Source of the DNA: CAZAQV01 sp964487255
Lineage (GTDB): Bacteria; Myxococcota_A; Polyangia; Polyangiales; CAZAQV01
DNA: 64,000 bases
Reading direction: 5' to 3'
Assembly (NCBI GenBank): GCA_964487255.1
Contig: CAZAQV010000005.1
Span: forward strand, 1 to 64,000
This document shows, one piece after another, positions 43,181-50,467 of the stretch. The translations under genes and the position numbers were made by a program. The notes under the pieces are model-generated. The model was not told the DNA's origin and did no database searches. It saw only the letters and a program-made list of their open reading frames with translations. Each line of letters begins with the position of its first letter. Position 1 is the stretch's first letter.

Positions 43181-44443
43181 ATGGTTTCGGACGCGCACAG
43201 CGAACTCATCTACGACTGGAATGAGGTAGAGCGTCAAGGTTCGCCATTCCGAACCAACGTCTTCAAACTCCACGACGAAACGCTGCGCGACGGTATCCAG
43301 AACCCGTCGGTCGTCGATCCGGGCATCGACGACAAGCTGGCCATTGTTCATCTACTCGACGAGCTGGGCGTATACAGCTCCGATATCGGCCTTCCTGGCG
43401 CGGGCCCGCGCGCTTTCGCCGATGTGCTGCGCATCTGCGAAGAGATCCGCGACAACAAACTTTCGCTGCTTCCCACCTGCGCCGGTCGCACGGTCATCGG
43501 CGACATCGAACCCATGGTCGAGGTCAGTCAGAAAGTGGGCATGCCCGTCGAGGTCATGACCTTCATTGGCTCGTCGGCCATTCGGCAGCTCGCGGAAGAC
43601 TGGTCCAAAGAACTGATTCTCAAGCGCTCGATTGAAGCGATCTCGTTCGCACACAAAAATGATCTTCCCGTCACCTTTGTCACCGAAGACACCACGCGCT
43701 CTCGTCCCGATCTCCTCAGCGATCTGTTTCGCGCCGCCATCGACCATGGGGCCAGCCGCCTCTGTCTGTGCGACACCGTGGGCCACGCCACGCCAGACGG
43801 CGTTCGCAACCTGCTTCAGTTCACGCGCAACATCGTCAATGGAACGGGCACCGACACCAAGATCGACTGGCACGGCCACAACGACCGAGGTCTCGGGTTG
43901 GTCAACGCCATCTTTGCCTTCGAATACGGCGCCGACCGCGTTCACGGCTGCGTGCTCGGGATCGGTGAGCGTGTCGGCAATACGCCCCTCGATCACCTGC
44001 TCGTGAACCTTAAGCTATTGGGAGAACTGCCAAACCAAGACGTCAGCCGCCTGAACGAACTCTGTCAGTTGGTTTCCAAAGCCACGCAGTTTCCCATCCC
44101 CATCAACTACCCGGTCGTTGGCGAAGACGCCTTCCGCACGGCCACGGGCGTACACGCATCGGCCATCATCAAGGCCAAGCAAAAGAACGATGACGAGCTT
44201 GCGGACAAAGTCTATTCCGGCGTGCCCGCAGGCATGTTCGGCCGCGAACAAGAAATCTGCATCGGCCCCATGTCCGGCATCAGCAACGTGACCTATTGGC
44301 TACGCCACCGCGGCATTGAGCCGGACCCGTTCACCATCAAAGCCATTCTCAAGGCCGCCAAGGCCAGCGACCACAATCTCTCGGACGACGAGATACACCT
44401 CATCATGCGCACCACCGAAAAGCGCGACCGATCGAAGGTCTAG
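43181..44443 (+). CDS. LeuA-like HMGL/pyruvate-carboxyltransferase family enzyme
   Basis: This 420-residue protein has the DRE-TIM metallolyase features of 2-isopropylmalate synthase-like enzymes. These are FKLHDETLRDGIQNPSVVDP at the start, the GLPGAGPRAFADV and CDTVGHATPDGVRNLL segments, and the metal-binding HGHNDRGLGLVNA near residue 228. It condenses or cleaves a 2-oxoacid with acyl-CoA. It lacks the C-terminal allosteric domain of LeuA and is shorter than leucine-pathway LeuA, so citramalate, homocitrate or lysine-pathway activity is equally possible. Its C-terminal residues RTTEKRDRSKV recur after the kinase gene at 47351. Confidence 0.85.
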   Translation: MVSDAHSELIYDWNEVERQGSPFRTNVFKLHDETLRDGIQNPSVVDPGIDDKLAIVHLLDELGVYSSDIGLPGAGPRAFADVLRICEEIRDNKLSLLPTCAGRTVIGDIEPMVEVSQKVGMPVEVMTFIGSSAIRQLAEDWSKELILKRSIEAISFAHKNDLPVTFVTEDTTRSRPDLLSDLFRAAIDHGASRLCLCDTVGHATPDGVRNLLQFTRNIVNGTGTDTKIDWHGHNDRGLGLVNAIFAFEYGADRVHGCVLGIGERVGNTPLDHLLVNLKLLGELPNQDVSRLNELCQLVSKATQFPIPINYPVVGEDAFRTATGVHASAIIKAKQKNDDELADKVYSGVPAGMFGREQEICIGPMSGISNVTYWLRHRGIEPDPFTIKAILKAAKASDHNLSDDEIHLIMRTTEKRDRSKV

Positions 44444-44459
44444 GCGCACCTTCGATCGG
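44428..44459. terminator. Strong hairpin over the LeuA-like stop codon
   Basis: Twelve-bp perfect stem CCGATCGAAGGT (44428-44439) / ACCTTCGATCGG (44448-44459), 8-nt loop containing the stop codon. No U-tract follows, so termination is possible but not certain; it may protect the transcript end. Confidence 0.55.
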
Positions 44460-44548
44460 GGTGTCGACGAGGCCACACCTGCACTTCGAGTACTTGCGCA
44501 ACGGGTGCGTCAAGACTCCGCTCAACATCTTGCCGAAACGCGCACCGA

Positions 44549-45142
44549 TCAGTGGTCATAGATGGGGGCGCACGTGGGGCACAGTCCGTGGCTCGTGTTT
44601 GCCGGAGGGTTCACGATAAACTCGTGGACAAAGTCCCATTGCGCGGGCCGATCGTTCCGACGCACGTGCCTGCAGTTGCTGCACTGAACGTAGAGCCCGT
44701 CCTTGCTTAGAAAAACCGACTTGGCCGCCCTATCGCGGCCCGTTGCCTCGTGAGGGCCTACCCAAAAGAGCGAGTGCATCACCAGGCAGCCTCTCCTCTG
44801 CGCAAGAGGATATAGTCGCATTCGAAAGCGTTGTTGTTGCGTTGGACTTGGACAGCGATAGTTGTGCTCCCACATCGTGTGGGTCTCGAGCGCCTTCGCA
44901 AACGCTTCACGGAAAAAATCTGACATCGGAGCAGCAATGGCATCGAGGTACACAGCTCCGAGGCCCCAACGCTTCTCGAACGATGGCCCGCCACCATTGT
45001 CGCGGGCGAACGTTCGAAATGCTTCGTTGACATAAGCGATCGTCGAATCCGGCCAGATGCCGATGGCTGCTCCCGGGGCATCGTCGAGCTTTGCAAGGTC
45101 GAAATCGGATAGACAGGCCTCAAAATCTGGAGCTACCAGCAT
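44549..45142 (-). CDS. PAS-domain protein with C-terminal Cys motif
   Basis: This 197-residue protein has a PAS-like domain (about 25-130, IGIWPDSTIAYVNEAFRTF). Its C-terminal Cys-rich stretch (about 150-195) has CSNCRHVRR and HGLCPTC, which could bind a metal. That C-terminal motif is a recurring tail in Myxococcota signalling proteins. No enzymatic domain is attached, so it may be a ligand-sensing partner for the hybrid kinase transcribed divergently. A 7-nt tandem repeat lies between the two. Confidence 0.75.
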   Translation of the reverse strand: MLVAPDFEACLSDFDLAKLDDAPGAAIGIWPDSTIAYVNEAFRTFARDNGGGPSFEKRWGLGAVYLDAIAAPMSDFFREAFAKALETHTMWEHNYRCPSPTQQQRFRMRLYPLAQRRGCLVMHSLFWVGPHEATGRDRAAKSVFLSKDGLYVQCSNCRHVRRNDRPAQWDFVHEFIVNPPANTSHGLCPTCAPIYDH

Positions 45143-45232
45143 CTCTCACGTCTCGCTTCGGTCTCTAGGGCTCGCAGCGATACGCATCAACATCCTGGCA
45201 CCGCCCTCACTATCCGAATGCGGCATTTTCGC

Positions 45233-45258
45233 ACAATCAACAATCAACAATCAACAAT
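45233..45258. repeat. 7-nt tandem repeat ACAATCA x3 plus partial
   Basis: ACAATCA three times followed by ACAATAT. It sits between the divergent PAS and kinase units, where slippage could alter promoter spacing. Confidence 0.85.
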
Positions 45259-45298
45259 ATCGTAACAACTCCGAGCAACGAGTTCTTGCGGCCCCTTC

Positions 45299-45421
45299 GT
45301 GCTGATCTTAGACTCAGCGTCGGGAGTTCTCGTGCGCACCATCTCTGATGACGAGCAGGACATGTTGATGACGGTGCTGAAGTGTGGGTCGGTCACGCTC
45401 GTTGCCGACCCGGAGGGTTAG
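45299..45421 (+). CDS. Possible 40-residue peptide coupled to the hybrid kinase
   Basis: A short frame from GTG 45299 to TAG 45421 encodes 40 residues, including TISDDEQDMLMTVLKCGSVTL. It ends 3 nt before the kinase ATG at 45425, a layout often seen in coupled translation. No family is recognised and no clear ribosome-binding site is visible, so it may be chance. Confidence 0.35.
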   Translation: MLILDSASGVLVRTISDDEQDMLMTVLKCGSVTLVADPEG

Positions 45422-45424
45422 TCG

Positions 45425-47347
45425 ATGGCTCGGGTTCTCGTCGTCGACGACAACGACATCGACCGGACGCTTGTCCGCCGCATGCTCGGCTCCGAATACA
45501 GCTTGTCGGAGAGCGCGACGGCCAGCCACGCATTGGAACTCCTCGGACAAACGCCGCCAGACTGCGTTCTGTTAGACCACCGGCTACCCGATCGGAACGG
45601 CCTCGACATCATCGCAGATTTTGCGAACCGCTTGGTCCCGGTCGTTATGCTGACCGGTCACGGCGATGAGCGCACCGTCGTACGCGCGCTCAAGGCGGGC
45701 GCACGCGACTATCTGGTTAAGGACGGTCTCACCGCAGAAATTCTAGTCCGTGCCATTCGCAATGCGATTCGCGAAGCCAAGCTGCTCCATGAAAAGCGCG
45801 CGCTTCTCGAAGAGCGTGACGCGCTCAGCGCAACGCAAGAGGAATTTGAAGCGCTGCTCAAAAGCACAACGGACTACGTCAGCATTGTTGCAGGCAATGG
45901 GCAGATCAAATACGTGAACCCTGCCTGTGCCAAGCTCTTGGGCTGGACAGAGATCAACCCCGTCGGACGCCTTGTTTCAGAGATGCACACTAAAAAAGAG
46001 AGCGATCGACTCGTCGAGAAGCTCGTGCCCCATGCCCTTCGCCACGGCTCGTGGTCCGGGGAGATCGTCCTTCGCGCCGCGTCAGGACAGCTCATCCCCA
46101 CCGATTCAGTGGTGGTCGCCAAAGCCGACGAAAACGGTTCTTTGCTGTTCATTGCCACCGTGTCGCGCGACATGCGCGAGCGAGCCAAGCTTGAGGCGCA
46201 GCTGCGACAAGCTCAGAAAATGGAGGCGATGGGCCGCCTTGCGGGCGGTGTCGCGCACGACTTCAATAATGTCCTAACCGCCATCTTCAGCTTCTCGAAC
46301 TTTGCGGCCGAGAGCATCGAGAAAGGTCACCCGGCACAAGACGATCTGGAGGAGGTCCAACGCGCCGCGCGCCGCGCCAAAGACCTTACCCAGCAGCTTC
46401 TCTCCTTCTCTCGCAAGCGAACCGTGGAGCCGGTCGTCATTAACCCGAACGAGCGGATCCGCTCCTCGAAACGGATGCTCTCCCGCCTGCTTGGCGAGAA
46501 CATTCAGATCGAGTTCCGCGCCCAGGCGGTGGGCACGGTTCGTATCGACGCCGGGGCGCTCGAGCAGGTGCTCGTCAACCTCGCGGTCAACGCACGCGAT
46601 GCCATGCCCAGCGGAGGCAAACTTACGCTGGAGACCAAAGACACTGAAATCGGGGAAGACGACGAACGCTGCAAAGAGGCGCTGGTCCTTCCGGGGTCGT
46701 ATCTGACAATTTGCGTTAACGACACGGGCATCGGAATGGATGAAGAGACCAGGCACCACATCTTTGAGCCGTTCTTCACCACCAAGCCCACCGACAAAGG
46801 TACCGGACTTGGCTTGGCGACCGTGTACGGCATCGTCAAACAGGCGGGAGGCTACATCTCGGTCAGTAGTGAACAAGGCGTGGGCACGTCCTTCGAGATC
46901 TTGCTACCCCGTATTTCGGCGAGACCCCGAGCGACCTCGATCGAACAACGATCCCAGCAAAGTGGCGGAACGGAGCGTATTCTGCTCGTCGAAGACGACG
47001 ACCAGATACGCCGGCTCGCCCAACGCTCGCTCAAACGCGAAGGGTACCAAGTTGTCGCCGCCGAAAATGGTGAGCGAGCCCTGGAACTTGCCAGCCAAGA
47101 CAAGGGGTCGTTCCACCTCCTGATCACCGACGTGGTGATGCCGGGACTCACAGGCAAACAAGTTGCCGAGGCGTTGCGACAGACGCGTCCCGACATCAAG
47201 GTGCTCTATATTTCCGGCTATACCCAAGACATCATCGCCGATCATGGCATCGTCGAAGAGGGCATTTCACTCCTGCAAAAACCTTTCTCACCGGCCGGAC
47301 TTACGGACTGCGTGCGACGGGTATTGGACAATGGCGAGCGCTCCTGA
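45425..47347 (+). CDS. Hybrid histidine kinase (REC-PAS-HisKA-HATPase-REC)
   Basis: This 640-residue cytoplasmic protein has an N-terminal receiver (phospho-Asp in VLLDHRLPDRNG), a PAS domain (about 140-255), HisKA with H in GVAHDFNNVLTAIFS (about residue 279), HATPase with NLAVNARDAMPSGG, DTGIGM and GTGLGLATVYGIV, and a C-terminal receiver (phospho-Asp in LLITDVVMPGLTG). The DFNNVL and GTGLGLATVYGIV motifs are typical of the multi-sensor kinases common in Myxococcota. There is no transmembrane segment, so it probably senses an internal signal. The C-terminal receiver can relay phosphate onward. Confidence 0.9.
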   Translation: MARVLVVDDNDIDRTLVRRMLGSEYSLSESATASHALELLGQTPPDCVLLDHRLPDRNGLDIIADFANRLVPVVMLTGHGDERTVVRALKAGARDYLVKDGLTAEILVRAIRNAIREAKLLHEKRALLEERDALSATQEEFEALLKSTTDYVSIVAGNGQIKYVNPACAKLLGWTEINPVGRLVSEMHTKKESDRLVEKLVPHALRHGSWSGEIVLRAASGQLIPTDSVVVAKADENGSLLFIATVSRDMRERAKLEAQLRQAQKMEAMGRLAGGVAHDFNNVLTAIFSFSNFAAESIEKGHPAQDDLEEVQRAARRAKDLTQQLLSFSRKRTVEPVVINPNERIRSSKRMLSRLLGENIQIEFRAQAVGTVRIDAGALEQVLVNLAVNARDAMPSGGKLTLETKDTEIGEDDERCKEALVLPGSYLTICVNDTGIGMDEETRHHIFEPFFTTKPTDKGTGLGLATVYGIVKQAGGYISVSSEQGVGTSFEILLPRISARPRATSIEQRSQQSGGTERILLVEDDDQIRRLAQRSLKREGYQVVAAENGERALELASQDKGSFHLLITDVVMPGLTGKQVAEALRQTRPDIKVLYISGYTQDIIADHGIVEEGISLLQKPFSPAGLTDCVRRVLDNGERS

Positions 47348-47350
47348 ACA

Positions 47351-47391
47351 CACGCGGCACCACCGAAAAGCGCGACCGTTCAAAACCCTAA
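47351..47391 (+). pseudogene. Orphan tail of a LeuA-like gene
   Basis: In the frame ending TAA at 47389-47391 this stretch reads RGTTEKRDRSKP, matching the LeuA-like C-terminus RTTEKRDRSKV (44409-44443); 22 nt are identical (47357-47378 and 44409-44430). No upstream part of such a gene is present. The two tails flank the 2.9-kb PAS/kinase segment. Confidence 0.65.
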
Positions 47392-47958
47392 GCTCGAGAT
47401 TCCGCCCAGTGGCATATTAACACCCTCAGGGTCCTGTTCGCGCTTTTGAGCCAACTCCCGTTCGCGCTTACCAGCCGGCATTTCCGGGTAACGCTGTTCA
47501 AGATCAACCAGTTCGCGAAGACGCTTAACCTCGAGCTCAAGTTTTGCGGCGTGTTGCTTCGCGCGACGCTTGGTTTCTTCCCATGCTGCTCGTTCAAGCC
47601 TGGCCCGCTCAAGTTCACCCTTCAAGCGCTGCACCTCTGTTTGAGCCTGGAGTTTTTCGGGGTCCGGTGGAACCGGAGAACAGGCCGCCAAGCTCGCTGC
47701 GAGGCCCACGGCTGCAGCTTTGTACATCATGTTTGGTGGTGGCTGCCGGAAGATGGGCGCGCCGTCGGGCCCCGCATGGTAGCGAACGCACTTGAGTTGC
47801 CCAGCGTCGTACTTTCGACGTGCTTCTTTCTGCGTTAGGCGCGACAGGTTGACGATCGTCGTATCGCAACTGTCACAGTGCTGGATTTCGCGCCGCTCAC
47901 GCTCGCTCGCCCATGCTCTGGGACAGGGCCGCTTGATTTCCCACCACGACTCGCTCAC
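47380..47958 (-). CDS. Coiled-coil membrane protein with Cys-rich N-terminal domain
   Basis: From GTG 47958 the protein has about 192 residues. The N-terminal part carries CPRAWASERERREIQHCDSCDTTI-type Cys and a conserved CVRYHAGPDGAPIFR block seen in several Myxococcota proteins. A hydrophobic segment (AAAVGLAASLAAC, about 85-100) follows, with a lipobox-like LAAC, then a long coiled-coil (about 105-170) and a short Gly tail. A longer reading frame reaches 48138 but runs through an inverted-repeat element and is probably not translated. Function unknown. Confidence 0.6.
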   Translation of the reverse strand: MSESWWEIKRPCPRAWASERERREIQHCDSCDTTIVNLSRLTQKEARRKYDAGQLKCVRYHAGPDGAPIFRQPPPNMMYKAAAVGLAASLAACSPVPPDPEKLQAQTEVQRLKGELERARLERAAWEETKRRAKQHAAKLELEVKRLRELVDLEQRYPEMPAGKRERELAQKREQDPEGVNMPLGGISSLGF

Positions 47959-48013
47959 GCCAATAATGTAGCACGGGTGGCCGGGTGGAACAGACCCGCC
48001 GTGTCCCTCGGCG

Positions 48014-48175
48014 CTAGTGTCCGATCCACTCAGGTTGTCGCAGGAGGCGAAGAGAGGTTTGTTCGAATCAAGGCGCGAAAACGAAGGACGTGCAGCGTAC
48101 ATTCGAGTTTGAGTAACGCCGAGTCGGGCGAAGCTCACAAGAAAACTGTGACAACTTGGGTGGATCGGACACTAG
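48014..48175. mobile_element. MITE-like element with 29-bp inverted repeats
   Basis: Inverted repeats 48014-48042 and 48147-48175 match at 26 of 29 positions, enclose 104 nt with no gene, and are bordered by CTAG, reminiscent of the 4-bp target sites of IS5-like elements. It supplies the stop codon of the small membrane protein at 48172. Non-autonomous, since no transposase is inside. Confidence 0.7.
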
Positions 48176-48420
48176 TTGAACAGGAGCCAAAGCGCGCATG
48201 CACCGACGATGACCAGGGCGGTGATCCAAATCGTGATCGTGGTTGAATGCATGCGCGAAAAGCGGTCGCGGTAAAAGCGTCCACCGCTGCGTTGATGGAG
48301 CTTGTCCTGAACCCCGCGCAAGATGTCAGGGCTGTGCGTCGCGGCGAGTTGTTCGAACTCTTCCTCCGACATCCCGGCGTCTTCGAGATCCGGCGTGTCA
48401 CTCTCTGCATCTTGGCTCAT
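48172..48420 (-). CDS. Small tail-anchored protein beside ECF sigma factor
   Basis: This 82-residue protein has an acidic N-terminal half, a basic patch (LRGVQDKLHQRSGGRFYRDRFS, about 34-55, here summarised as a Lys/Arg/Gln-rich helix) and a single C-terminal membrane helix (TTITIWITALVIVGACALWLLF). Its start overlaps the end of the sigma factor gene by 4 nt (ATGA). That placement fits an anti-sigma-like regulator, but it lacks a recognisable zinc or ASD motif. The stop codon lies in a MITE-like repeat, so the last residues may have been altered by insertion. Confidence 0.75.
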   Translation of the reverse strand: MSQDAESDTPDLEDAGMSEEEFEQLAATHSPDILRGVQDKLHQRSGGRFYRDRFSRMHSTTITIWITALVIVGACALWLLFN

Positions 48421-48998
48421 GCGTCCTCCTCTTTGGGCTGTAGGCTGTCGAGCTCTTCGGCGAGTGCTTTGCGAGCGCGGAAGAGGCGACTTTTGACTGT
48501 GCCTTTGGCAAGCCCGGTACGCGCTTCGATTTCCTCGTAGCTAAGCTTCTCCACTTCGCGCAGCAAGAACACCTCGCGAAAGTCTTCGGGAAGTTGTTTG
48601 AGCGCCTGCTCAATGGTTCGCTGGGTCAGCTTTGCTTCGAGCATGGCGTCGGGTGCGTCGGGCGCGCGCCCGTCATGAATGTCGAGACGGTCTCCCATCT
48701 CGGTCACGTCCTGGTGGCGCCCGCGCGCTCGACGAGAGAGGTATTTGATCCGGTTTCGCGCGTGGTTGATCGCGATTCGGTAGATCCAAGTGGATATCTT
48801 GGCGTCGCCCCGGAACGAATCGATCGACTTGAACACCGTCACGAAGACCTCTTGCGCGACCTCTTCCGCTTCGGCCGGGTCTTTGAGCATACGTGAGAGA
48901 AGGGCATAGACGCGCCCTTGGTTCTCGAGCACGAGCTTATTAAACGCGCGCTCATCGCGCGCCCGCAGCCGCTCCAAGAACTTCGCATCGTCTGTCAT
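48417..48998 (-). CDS. ECF RNA polymerase sigma factor (RpoE-like)
   Basis: This 193-residue protein has region 2 (about 8-85, with FNKLVLENQGRVYALLSRML, AEEVAQEVFVTVFKSIDSF and IYRIAINHARNRIKY) and region 4 (about 120-175, LPEDFREVFLLREVEKLSYEEIEARTGLAKGTVKSRL, reported here by its helix-turn-helix core LSYEEIEARTGLAKGTVKSR). It lacks region 1 and a long region 3, the hallmark of ECF sigma factors. It is coupled by ATGA to the tail-anchored protein, its probable regulator. Confidence 0.9.
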   Translation of the reverse strand: MTDDAKFLERLRARDERAFNKLVLENQGRVYALLSRMLKDPAEAEEVAQEVFVTVFKSIDSFRGDAKISTWIYRIAINHARNRIKYLSRRARGRHQDVTEMGDRLDIHDGRAPDAPDAMLEAKLTQRTIEQALKQLPEDFREVFLLREVEKLSYEEIEARTGLAKGTVKSRLFRARKALAEELDSLQPKEEDA

Positions 48999-49047
48999 GC
49001 CAGCCGGGCGACCATACCATCGTCAGCTGGCGGCCGGGCTCGGGCGA

Positions 49048-49977
49048 TTAATGGTGGAAGTAGGAGATGGAGCCCATGACGAAGGTCTCGCTACCCCCCG
49101 AAACTTGCTGTTGAATGCCTACGTCGACACCAAACACCTGGTCCATGTAACCGAGGCCCCCGGAAAGAAAGTGGTCGCTTCGACCCACATCGGCCTTATA
49201 ACCTGCGCGGATGGGGATGTTGGCGCCAACCAGGAGCTCGCCTCCAAGCCCACCCACGATCTGCGGGTTTTCAAAAGTGGTCATGTCGAAGAGCAGATCG
49301 CCTGAGATCGTAAAGATATCCAGCGAGTAAGAGGCTGCTCCACCGAGCATGATCGGCACCAAGTCGCTATCACGATTGATGAAGTTTTGCGCGATCGCCG
49401 CGATGTTCAAGCCCTCACTCGGTGTGAAGCGAAGTGCGGAATCCATTGTAAAGCCCTTGGCGCGCGTATCGCCATCGGTCAGCCCGGTGGTGGTCGACTG
49501 CCCTTCTTGTTCGAACGACATGTAGCGTCCGCCTACGCCAAATGAGATCTGAGGCGAAAAGGGAATCGCGATCGCCAGGCGCCCGTCAAATCCGGAATAA
49601 CCTTCTTCACCGTTGCCGAGAACACCGCGAAACGACACGCCCATCGCGATATTCTCGTTCGTCATCGAGTCGACGATGCTTCCGCCAACCGTCCAACGCT
49701 CCGGTCCTGGCGTGTAACCCGTGAACACATTGATGTGGTAAATCCCGCCCAATGAGAGGTTGGCTGGGTTGTAGGCCAATGCGCTGGCTGCTTGTGCCGA
49801 TGCGCGCCCACCGGTCCCCATGGCGATGCCGCGCGGCGTGTCCAGGTCGGCGGGACGATCCGGGTCTTGCGCTCGTGTCGTTGCTGGAGCCTGCGCCAAA
49901 AGCGCCACGGCCAAAACTGCAATACCGCGGATAGATTTGTTACTTAGTTGATACCACTGCATCACTGATCTGCGCAT
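49048..49977 (-). CDS. OmpP1/FadL-like outer-membrane barrel protein
   Basis: This 309-residue protein has a signal peptide (GIAVLAVALLAQAPATTRAQ) and a body of alternating beta strands. It contains GTGGRASAQAASALAYNPANLSLGGIYH, reported here only by its NPA(N/G) turn that is conserved in FadL/OmpP1-type barrels, and ends in VMGSISYFHH with a terminal aromatic/His pattern. It probably forms a pore for hydrophobic substrates. The gene is divergent from dnaA and lies 50 nt from the sigma factor gene end. Confidence 0.8.
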   Translation of the reverse strand: MRRSVMQWYQLSNKSIRGIAVLAVALLAQAPATTRAQDPDRPADLDTPRGIAMGTGGRASAQAASALAYNPANLSLGGIYHINVFTGYTPGPERWTVGGSIVDSMTNENIAMGVSFRGVLGNGEEGYSGFDGRLAIAIPFSPQISFGVGGRYMSFEQEGQSTTTGLTDGDTRAKGFTMDSALRFTPSEGLNIAAIAQNFINRDSDLVPIMLGGAASYSLDIFTISGDLLFDMTTFENPQIVGGLGGELLVGANIPIRAGYKADVGRSDHFLSGGLGYMDQVFGVDVGIQQQVSGGSETFVMGSISYFHH

Positions 49978-50467
49978 CGTTTACGACCTCGGGGCTGAAC
50001 AAGAAACCAGCGCGACGCTAACAGTGTTCCTACGACGGTCAAAATAACCCTCAAATGCAACGGCCAAACGACGCTCCAAGTGTGGCAATGAGCCACAAAT
50101 GAGACGGCCTCTCGAACTACCCGACGTTCGTCTCGCAAACCTTTGTTCTTATGAATATTTTCCGCGACCTTTGCGAACCGTGTGGATCAGGGTTGATGCA
50201 GAGTCGGGGCAGTCTCATTGGTGATCCAAATTTTTTGCATTGCAAAACTTTCGCGATCCTCACGAGTTACAGATTCGAAGCCCGCTCCGTGTAGACGCCC
50301 CATTTGCGCCCTGCTAGGTTCGCCAGCCCTTCGCATATTGCTCTGGTTAGAGGCGGTCTGACTGCTGATTTCCCTGTCCTGACCGGGGTAGAAGGTGTTG
50401 GTTCACAGCTTGTTAAGAAGCTGTGGGTGGATGGGTCTATGTATCTGAAAGGGTTGCGATTTCAAGG
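49978..50467. promoter_or_regulatory. dnaA upstream region
   Basis: No gene is seen in these 490 nt. They contain a TGTGGATCA (50181-50189, one mismatch to the DnaA-box reverse complement), an AT-rich part near 50150-50245, and a palindrome CACAGCTT / AAGCTGTG at 50404-50425. A second TGTGGACAA (50478-50486) is inside dnaA. DnaA autoregulation is plausible. Confidence 0.55.
50404..50425. promoter_or_regulatory. Inverted repeat before dnaA
   Basis: Perfect 8-bp stem CACAGCTT (50404-50411) / AAGCTGTG (50418-50425) with a 6-nt spacer, ending 42 nt before the dnaA ATG. Operator or mRNA leader hairpin. Confidence 0.5.

Noticed and set aside
47959..48138. N-terminal extension of the coiled-coil protein to 48138
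   Set aside because: It runs through the MITE-like inverted repeats; GTG 47958 gives the conserved Cys region directly.
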